Assembly: GCA_023473205.1 (NCBI GenBank)
Contig: JAMCYY010000074.1
Coordinates: 1-10,171 of the forward strand
DNA length: 10,171 nucleotides
Reading direction: 5' to 3'
From: Patescibacteria group bacterium
GTDB taxonomy: Bacteria; Patescibacteriota; Microgenomatia; UM-FILTER-40-11
The first letter of the stretch is position 1; every line of letters begins with the position of its first letter. A program made the position numbers and the translations under genes. This document shows, in pieces, positions 5,075 to 10,171 of the stretch. Under the pieces are notes generated by a model that saw only the letters and a program-made list of their open reading frames with translations, was not told where the DNA came from and did not search any database.

Positions 5075-6613
5075 TTATTTTGTCAGTGAAAACATCTCTT
5101 TGGGTAACTCAAAGTTTTGAATAATTTTTTTGTTTTCTCCATTCCTTTTGACAAAGATAATGCTATCCTCGTCAACATAAACCGGCGCCCAAGAAGAATC
5201 CTTAATTCTTTCCACTAAAAAATTTTGCCCCCAAGAAGTTAAATCATTTCGATAAAAGAAAATCGTATTGAAATTATATTTTTTGTCCTTCTGTTCCCAT
5301 TGGTCTTTCTTTTCCTGCATCGGAATATAAATTTCATCAAAAAACTTAGCAGGATAAGCTTCTGGCCGGTTATCCACAAAAATTTTTTCTGGATAAAGAT
5401 AATAAATTAAATATCCGCCATTGTCATAATTGTTAAAAATTGGTTCTTTAAGGCCTTCTTTTAAATAAAATTCTGCTGCCTTAGGATCACCTTTTTCCAG
5501 CCCTAATCCTGGTTTAACTCTGCTTATCCAATAAGAAGGATTTAGTAAAAAAAATATAAAAAGAACAAAAACTGCCAGAGATAACCAAGCAAAATTTTTA
5601 ACAGTCTCTTTGTTGGGGTCTTCCTGTCTCTCCTGATTTTCCTTATCTTCACAATTTTCCCCAATTATCATTAGGGCAAAAAAACCAAATAAGGCAAAAT
5701 TACGAACTGCGGTCCAGCCAAGATAAGAAAAGAAAAAAGTGAAAAGTAAATTACCAATCATTATTTTCTTTCTTTTTATAAAGACATAAACCCAACTTAT
5801 AACCAAAATACCAAAAGCAATTTTGAAATATAAATTAGGCGGATAACCAACAATCTTATCTAGAAACCAAACTGATTGGTTTTCAAAAAGCCGGTAGCCA
5901 TAACCTTCAAAGATTCTTAAAGGATAAAGCAATCCTTTAATCCCCGCGGGGTTAATTAGTCCCGTTATCCCCGTTATTATCCCTAAAATTACTAAGTCAA
6001 GTAGGTTTTTTACCTTTCTCTCTTTTTTAATCAGTTCTTCAAAAAAGAAAACCAAAATTATAAAAAAGCCTAGGAAAAAATAAACATGAAGGTTAATCCA
6101 AATTACTTCCAAAATCGGCAGTAACCAACGCCATCTTTTAGTAAGCCAGCCATCCCTAGTCCCTATTAATATCCACAAAAATAAGCCAGAAAATAAACTA
6201 CTGAAAACCTCTGGCCTGATTTCTGACCTACTTACTAAAAGAGGTAAAGTAATTAAGGAAATTACAATGGCGGTACCCCAACTGGTTTTTCTCCTGGCTA
6301 AATCAAAAAATAAAAATAAAGTAATGAGGTTGGCTAAGACAAAAAAAAATGATAAGCCAGTAAAACCTAAAAACTGCTTCACCAGAAAAAAGACTACCCC
6401 ACTCAACCAATGGTGGTTAATGAAAGGAAAATCCGGGTTTACATAAGAATAAAAATTCTTATATAAGACAGAAAAATTTTTCTCCTGTAAAATAATTTCC
6501 CCATTTTTTAGGTGTCTCCCCAAATCCGCAGTGACTAAAGTATATTTTCTTGCTAAAAGAAGAGTTAAAAGAAAGAAAACAAAAAACAAAGATAAGTATT
6601 TGATTTTCTTCAC
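5075..6613 (-). CDS. GT-C-like polytopic membrane protein (putative glycosyltransferase)
   Basis: The 512-residue protein has about ten membrane spans in residues 1-370 and a soluble C-terminal domain of about 140 residues. After the first helix comes TADLGRHLKNGEIIL, with an Asp and Arg/His in the first extracytoplasmic loop, then FINHHWLSGVVFF. This Asp-bearing loop is the layout of GT-C enzymes, which take sugar from a polyprenyl-phosphate donor. SRSEIRPEV and INLHVYFFLGF follow. The C-terminal NNYDNGGYLIYYLYPEKIFVDNRPEAYP resembles the segment closing many uncharacterised GT-C-like proteins. A role in adding sugars to envelope polymers or proteins is inferred. The start is GTG 6613, 26 bases after the dnaB stop, with no Shine-Dalgarno and within an AT-rich repeat-like spacer. 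It lies between dnaB and the broken hypothetical gene. Confidence 0.65.
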   Translation of the reverse strand: MKKIKYLSLFFVFFLLTLLLARKYTLVTADLGRHLKNGEIILQEKNFSVLYKNFYSYVNPDFPFINHHWLSGVVFFLVKQFLGFTGLSFFFVLANLITLFLFFDLARRKTSWGTAIVISLITLPLLVSRSEIRPEVFSSLFSGLFLWILIGTRDGWLTKRWRWLLPILEVIWINLHVYFFLGFFIILVFFFEELIKKERKVKNLLDLVILGIITGITGLINPAGIKGLLYPLRIFEGYGYRLFENQSVWFLDKIVGYPPNLYFKIAFGILVISWVYVFIKRKKIMIGNLLFTFFFSYLGWTAVRNFALFGFFALMIIGENCEDKENQERQEDPNKETVKNFAWLSLAVFVLFIFFLLNPSYWISRVKPGLGLEKGDPKAAEFYLKEGLKEPIFNNYDNGGYLIYYLYPEKIFVDNRPEAYPAKFFDEIYIPMQEKKDQWEQKDKKYNFNTIFFYRNDLTSWGQNFLVERIKDSSWAPVYVDEDSIIFVKRNGENKKIIQNFELPKEMFSLTK

Positions 6614-6639
6614 AAAATTTAAAATTAGATATTTGAAAT
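6614..6639. repeat. AT-rich repeat-like spacer between dnaB and the GT-C gene
   Basis: This spacer is made almost only of A/T runs with AAATTT at both ends and an ATATTTGA core, the same word found in the palindrome at 7966-8031. It contains no ribosome-binding site for the gene starting at 6613. Confidence 0.35.
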
Positions 6640-7956
6640 TTACTGTTTTTCTCTCCTTGTCTCCATGGGGTAAAAGGAAACCCTTGAAGGGACAAAACGC
6701 AAGCGCACTAAACCAGTGGCACCATTACGGTGTTTAGCAATTTCCAAAGTGATATTCTCTAAATTGTCTTCGTCTTCCCGATATAGAAACATTACCACAT
6801 CAGCATCCTGTTCAATTGAACCACTTTCACGAAGATCAGAAAGCCTTGGTTTAGACCCGCCTCTGGACTCAACGGCGCGGGAGAGCTGGGATAAAGCAAT
6901 GACAGGAATTTTTAATTCCCTGGCTAAATTTTTCAAACCCATGGAAATTTCTGCCACTTCCTGAACCCGATTTTCTAAATTTCTGCCACGGACTAATTGC
7001 AGATAATCAACCACCAAAAGTTGCAAACCTTTTTCAACCTGTAATCTTCTGGCTTTAGTGCGCATTTCCAAAAGAGAAATTCCCGGGGTGTCATCAATAT
7101 ATAAAGGCGCATCAGCTAAAACTCCCATTGCCTCAGAAAAACGAGTAAAATCATCTTCTTCGAGCTTACCGGTTTTAAGTTTCCAGGCATCAATTTCCGA
7201 TTGTCTGACCAAAAGTCGGTCAGTTAATTCTTCTTTGCTCATTTCCACAGAAAAGACACCAACTGGTATTTTATAATCAACTGAAACATAACGCGCAATA
7301 TTCAAAGCAAAGGCAGTCTTCCCTACTTACGGACGTGCCGCTAAAATTAACAAATTTGAGGGCTGCAAACCGGCTAAAAGATTATCCAGATCATGGAAAC
7401 CACAAGGCACTCCCCTAAGCCCACCAGCCCTTTTGTGAAGCTCATCTAAACGGTCAAAACTTTCGGAAAGAGCATCTTTAATTGGCAAAAAACTTTGCCG
7501 CAAATGTTTTTGTGAAAGAGAAAAAACTTCCATTTCTGCCAAATCTAAAGCATCCCCGGCTTCCGTTCCTTCATCAAAACATTTATCTGCAATTTTTCCC
7601 GCCGCTTTAATAAGCTGTCTTTTAACACAAAGGTCTTTGACAATAAGTCCATATTTTTCCGCATTTGCGGCAGTTGGAACTTTGTTAACTAATTCCGCTA
7701 AATATGCAGATCCACCCAACTTATTTAAATCATGATTTTTTTTCAGCTTTTCACTTAAGGTAACAATATCAATTGGCGACCTCTCTTCATAAAGATCCAA
7801 AATTGCCTTAAAAACCGCACCATTAATCTCATTGTAAAAATGTTCTGGCCGCAAAAATTCCGCCACGCTAATAATGGCATCCTTATCAATTAAAATAGCG
7901 CCTAAAATTGAGGCTTCCGCCTCTTGAGAGTGAGGAGGAACTTTAATATCAACCAT
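6640..7956 (-). pseudogene. dnaB: replicative DNA helicase DnaB, interrupted by an in-frame TAA in Walker A
   Basis: This is the hexameric helicase that unwinds DNA at the replication fork. From ATG 7956 the gene spans 438 codons, normal for DnaB. The N-terminal domain starts VPPHSQEAEASILGAILI, and the linker and RecA-like ATPase domain follow. The P-loop reads AARP-stop-VGKTAFALNIA: codon 210 (7327-7329) is TAA where Ser is expected. All else is intact: the catalytic Glu in FSVEMSKEE, Walker B LLVVDYLQL (Asp about 317), SQLSRAVESR, the DLRESGSIEQDADVV motif, and KHRNGATG with the arginine finger. The frame does not shift across the stop. Neither half could work alone, because the downstream half has no start before GKT. 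An alternative start, ATG 7983, adds nine residues encoded by repeat-like DNA. The cause may be a base-call error, a real nonsense mutation or read-through. Confidence 0.93.
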
Positions 7957-7965
7957 ATTAAAAAA

Positions 7966-8031
7966 CCAAAATTCAAAGGGCAAAATGCAAAATTTTACAT
8001 TTTACATTACATTTTGATATTTGATTTTTGG
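7966..8031. repeat. AT-rich imperfect palindrome between the MBL gene and dnaB
   Basis: The 66-base element begins CCAAAATTCAAA and ends TTTGATTTTTGG, and both arms carry CAAAATG-type words, so each strand can fold into a long hairpin. Read on the minus strand, the final arm runs into T6 (GGTTTTTT), which would suit a terminator for the metallo-hydrolase gene. It fills most of the 81-base gap and ends about 9 bases before the dnaB ATG, leaving no room for a normal ribosome-binding site. It has the look of a dispersed intergenic repeat. Confidence 0.5.
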
Positions 8032-8037
8032 TAAAGG

Positions 8038-8703
8038 TTATCCTTTTCTTTCAAGGACAATTACTTTTGTTTCTTGGGGCAGTTTATCTTTGTTAAGAGA
8101 AAGCTTATCAAGATGTTCGGCAGTTTCAGCACCCATTTCTTTTAAGAAATCCTCGATGCTAGCCATCTTTCCATAAACTTCTTCATTAATTCCCGGAGTT
8201 TTATAATGCATGGGTAAAACAATCAAAGGCTCAATTTGGGAAATTATTTCACCTGCTTTCTCTGGGTCAAGGGTAACGACTCCACCCACCGGAACCATTA
8301 AAACATCAACCCCAATAATTTCCTCCATAACTTTAGTAGAAGGAATTGTTCCCAAATCACCCAAATGGCAAAGTCTGAAGCCATCCATTTCTATCAAATA
8401 GATTATATTTTCCCCCAACTCATTGTTAGAGGCGGTATTGTGGGTTGAAGGATAACCAAAAAGAGAAACGTCCTTAACTTCATATTCCCCGGGCGAGGAA
8501 ACAACAAAAGGACTACCTTCAATTCCGGAAACAAAAGAGTGGTCTTCATGTTGATGGGAGAGAGTCACGATTTCTGCTTCTGTTTTGGGGAATTTAAAGC
8601 CAACCATTGCTGAAGAAAATGGATCAGTAACTAAAGTAACTGCTTTGCCTTTAAGACGAAATGCTGATAGACCCAAATACGTAATATCCATATCGCTTAT
8701 CAT
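8038..8703 (-). CDS. UlaG-like metallo-beta-lactamase-fold hydrolase
   Basis: The 221-residue soluble protein is of the UlaG/YtnP-like (lactamase_B_3) type. It opens MDITYLGLSAFRLKGK, the usual beta-strand start of this fold. The zinc-binding motif is HQHEDH (about residues 50-55), the HxHxDH signature. Further ligands are expected in HLGDLG (about 112-117) and LPMHYKTPG (about 164-172), and PSTHN at about 86-90 fits the second-site His. Members of this fold hydrolyse a wide range of substrates; nothing here points to one. ATG 8703 is preferred over ATG 8691 because AAAGGA lies about 5 bases upstream of it. It diverges from the Ig-like gene and precedes dnaB with an 81-base gap holding a palindrome. 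Confidence 0.9.
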   Translation of the reverse strand: MISDMDITYLGLSAFRLKGKAVTLVTDPFSSAMVGFKFPKTEAEIVTLSHQHEDHSFVSGIEGSPFVVSSPGEYEVKDVSLFGYPSTHNTASNNELGENIIYLIEMDGFRLCHLGDLGTIPSTKVMEEIIGVDVLMVPVGGVVTLDPEKAGEIISQIEPLIVLPMHYKTPGINEEVYGKMASIEDFLKEMGAETAEHLDKLSLNKDKLPQETKVIVLERKG

Positions 8704-8721
8704 ACCATCCTTTCTCTTTCC

Positions 8722-8750
8722 TTGACAAGTGACTTTTTTTTACTTAAGAT
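8722..8750 (+). promoter_or_regulatory. strong sigma70-like promoter for the two-gene surface-protein operon
   Basis: TTGACA (8722-8727, perfect) and TAAGAT (8745-8750, 5 of 6) are spaced by 17 bases. Transcription should start near 8757, only about six bases before ATG 8763, leaving no space for a Shine-Dalgarno site. The mRNA would be leaderless or nearly so. Confidence 0.75.
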
Positions 8751-8762
8751 ATTGGCATCAAA

Positions 8763-9188
8763 ATGAAAAAAGAAGTATTGCTATCAATTCTCATTGGCTT
8801 TGGTATCGGACTGATTGCCACCTTTGGCCTTTATAATGCCCGCAAGTCAATTCAAACCGCCAATCAGATTGAATCACCTTTGGCTGACAACTCTTCTTCT
8901 CCTACTTCAACTCCTGTCTCACCCGCCTTAAGCCTTATCTCACCTATGGATGAATCTTTAGTTAATGACAGCAAAATCACTCTTTCAGGAATTTGTCCAC
9001 CATCTTCCTGGGTTGCCATTATCACGGAAAAAGGAGAGAAAATTATTCAGGCAGATAAAAAAGGTAATTTTGAAACCGAAGTTAATTTAGTTTCCGGTGA
9101 AAATGAAATTGAAGTAAACTCTGTTTCGGAAAACGGTGATACAATTACCAAAACAATTACTGTAGTTTATAGCACGGTAGAAATATGA
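8763..9188 (+). CDS. membrane-anchored protein with extracellular Ig-like beta-sandwich domain
   Basis: The 141-residue protein has MKKEVLL followed by one hydrophobic helix (about residues 5-24, with glycine repeats). There is no lipobox or AxA site, so it is probably a signal anchor. A Ser/Thr/Pro-rich linker (about 38-57) leads to a single domain of about 85 residues. It starts ALSLISPMDESLVNDSKITLSGICPPSSWVAI and ends TITKTITVVY, with the alternating strand pattern and the GNFETEVNLVSGENEIEV segment typical of bacterial Ig-like/glucodextranase-B-like modules. These usually serve as stalks or in adhesion at the cell surface. No catalytic residues are seen. It is first in a two-gene operon, and its stop overlaps the next start as ATGA. 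The transcript seems nearly leaderless. Confidence 0.75.
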   Translation: MKKEVLLSILIGFGIGLIATFGLYNARKSIQTANQIESPLADNSSSPTSTPVSPALSLISPMDESLVNDSKITLSGICPPSSWVAIITEKGEKIIQADKKGNFETEVNLVSGENEIEVNSVSENGDTITKTITVVYSTVEI

Positions 9189-10042
9189 AGATAACTCAAA
9201 ATTTAAAAGTCCCCGTAAATTGTAAAAAATTTGACGGGATAAACAAAAGTCAAAACTATTGTTTAAAACTTAAAACCAAGTCTAACTTGGTTAAAACTTT
9301 TACGCTTTACGCTATAGTTTTTAGCTTTGCCTTTTACGCTTTAAGCTCCAAGGCAAGAGCTCAATCTGTTACTCCTCAAGCCAGTCTTACACCCAAACCT
9401 ACTAGTACGATCACCACTACCCCATCAGTCACCAAAACTGCCAGTCCTTCAGCTATTCCCACTAATGTTGAAGATGAAAAAGTAAAGGAAATCAGAGATG
9501 CCATCAAAGAAAAAGTTAATGAAATCAAAGAAAAAATTGAAAAAAAAGCTTTTGTGGGGACAATCAGTCAAATCACAGACTCCACCTTGACCATTAATAA
9601 TTTCCGCGGTAAAGAAAGAGTTCGGTTGACTGAAGAAACAACCATTATTGGTGCAAATAAAAAAGAAATCAAATCAAAGGAACTGGCCGTTGATGATAAA
9701 ATTATTGCCATGGGGAGTTTAAGTGATAATGAAATTTTAGAGGCTAAAAGAGTCGTAGTAATTCCTGCTCCAACTAAACCAATCCCAAAAAGAAAATTAG
9801 TTATGGGAATATTAAGTGAAGTTGACAGTAAAAATTCATCTTTTACCTTGACTCCTCTTAAAGACCAAGATAAAAGTATCCAGTTAAAAGTTGATAAAGC
9901 AACCCTTTTCTCCTCTCTTAAAGATGCAAAAGCCAAGCTCGCAGTTAAAGATTTAAAAGATGGCCAAAAAGTCTTTGTCTTTTACCCCGAAACAACTGAC
10001 AACAAAACCCCAATAGTCAAAAGTATTTTTGTTCTCCAATAA
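9185..10042 (+). CDS. exported protein with two DUF5666-like domains
   Basis: The 285-residue protein starts at ATG 9185, overlapping the previous stop as ATGA, which points to coupled translation. A basic n-region of about 38 residues precedes a hydrophobic core (about 39-53) and SKARA-Q (residues 55-60), a good signal-peptidase I site (AxA at 57-59). A Thr/Pro/Ser linker (about 60-92) and a charged helix (EDEKVKEIRDAIKEKVNEIK, about 95-120) follow. Then come two related beta-rich modules: VGTISQITDSTLTINN (about 124-192) and VMGILSEVDSKNSSFTLTP (about 206-285). Each begins with the G-x-I-S-x-(I/V) strand and ends in a V-x-V-I/SIFVL strand, as in DUF5666. Function is unknown, probably an envelope or extracellular structural or binding role. 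The n-region is unusually long and overlaps hairpin-forming, repeat-like DNA. Confidence 0.8.
   Translation: MKITQNLKVPVNCKKFDGINKSQNYCLKLKTKSNLVKTFTLYAIVFSFAFYALSSKARAQSVTPQASLTPKPTSTITTTPSVTKTASPSAIPTNVEDEKVKEIRDAIKEKVNEIKEKIEKKAFVGTISQITDSTLTINNFRGKERVRLTEETTIIGANKKEIKSKELAVDDKIIAMGSLSDNEILEAKRVVVIPAPTKPIPKRKLVMGILSEVDSKNSSFTLTPLKDQDKSIQLKVDKATLFSSLKDAKAKLAVKDLKDGQKVFVFYPETTDNKTPIVKSIFVLQ
9212..9292. repeat. two hairpin-forming inverted repeats inside the start of the exported-protein gene
   Basis: CCCGT-AAATT (9212-9221) pairs with AATTT-ACGGG (9228-9238, one bulged G) over a six-base loop. AACCAAGT (9274-9281) pairs with ACTTGGTT (9285-9292) over CTA. Both lie in the codons for the n-region of the signal peptide. 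Confidence 0.45.
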
Positions 10043-10134
10043 AATCCATCACAAGAAAAAACAAGAAAAATCAAAGTCCGCCACCCCAACAGATACTGAG
10101 ATTGTTATAAATTATTTTAAAAAAAATACCTAAT

Positions 10135-10156
10135 GTAGTAGTGGGCTTTAGCCCAC
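10135..10156. repeat. REP-like palindrome with GTAG head
   Basis: GTAG (10135-10138) followed by the perfect hairpin GTGGGC-TTTA-GCCCAC (10141-10156) matches the layout of REP elements handled by RAYT (Y1) transposases: a GTAG-type tetranucleotide beside a GC-rich stem. It lies about 100 bases after the exported-protein gene. No T-run follows, so it is a poor intrinsic terminator. The rest of 10043-10171 is AT-rich with no gene seen. Confidence 0.5.
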
Positions 10157-10171
10157 GTCATTTTCCCAAAC

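Noticed and set aside
6459..6695. 78-codon minus-strand frame between dnaB and the GT-C gene
   Set aside because: It overlaps the ends of two better-supported genes in another frame and contains the AT-rich spacer; no protein-like pattern.
7321..7335. Alternative genetic code explaining the dnaB stop
   Set aside because: TAA terminates several other genes here (1718, 2074, 5075, 6640, 10042) and TGA also acts as a stop, so general recoding does not fit.

Overview
The window looks like a chromosomal segment of a Patescibacteria/CPR bacterium, most likely the Microgenomates side. This is inferred from several traits. The DNA is AT-rich. Genes are short, tightly packed and often overlap. Many starts lack a Shine-Dalgarno site. 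The TraR/DksA zinc-finger protein has a style I associate with that group. There is a tRNA without an encoded CCA, next to a LAGLIDADG gene. TGA and TAA both act as normal stops, so the Gracilibacteria-type code with TGA read as Gly is not in use.

Layout. Positions 1-2772 (minus strand) form a compact envelope operon, read in the order: Lgt-like membrane protein, DksA-like zinc-finger protein, lipoprotein signal peptidase LspA, and a Kef-type cation/proton antiporter that runs off the left edge. A short divergent promoter region (2773-2832) separates it from a plus-strand DUF457-like membrane protein (2833-3300). Next come a complete tRNA-Leu(CAA) (3356-3439) and, four bases later, a two-motif LAGLIDADG homing endonuclease (3443-4078). 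The endonuclease ends tail-to-tail with a broken minus-strand gene (4071-5047). Its three pieces can be joined into one protein of about 324 residues by removing one base from each of two T-runs. A 512-residue GT-C-like polytopic membrane protein follows (5075-6613). Then comes the replicative helicase dnaB (6640-7956), interrupted by one in-frame TAA exactly in its Walker A motif. An AT-rich palindrome separates dnaB from a UlaG-like metallo-beta-lactamase-fold hydrolase (8038-8703). Divergently, a consensus-like promoter drives two overlapping genes for exported proteins: a membrane-anchored Ig-like protein (8763-9188) and a signal-peptide protein with two DUF5666-like domains (9185-10042). 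The right edge holds a REP-like hairpin.

Functionally, the window is mostly envelope biology (lipoprotein processing, ion antiport, glycosyl transfer, surface beta-sandwich proteins) plus replication. The most unusual items are the endonuclease abutting the tRNA, the stop codon in the dnaB P-loop, the frameshifted gene, and repeat-like DNA that has been drawn into coding sequence. No gene-free stretch exceeds 300 bases. I found no CRISPR array, rRNA, insertion sequence or replication origin.
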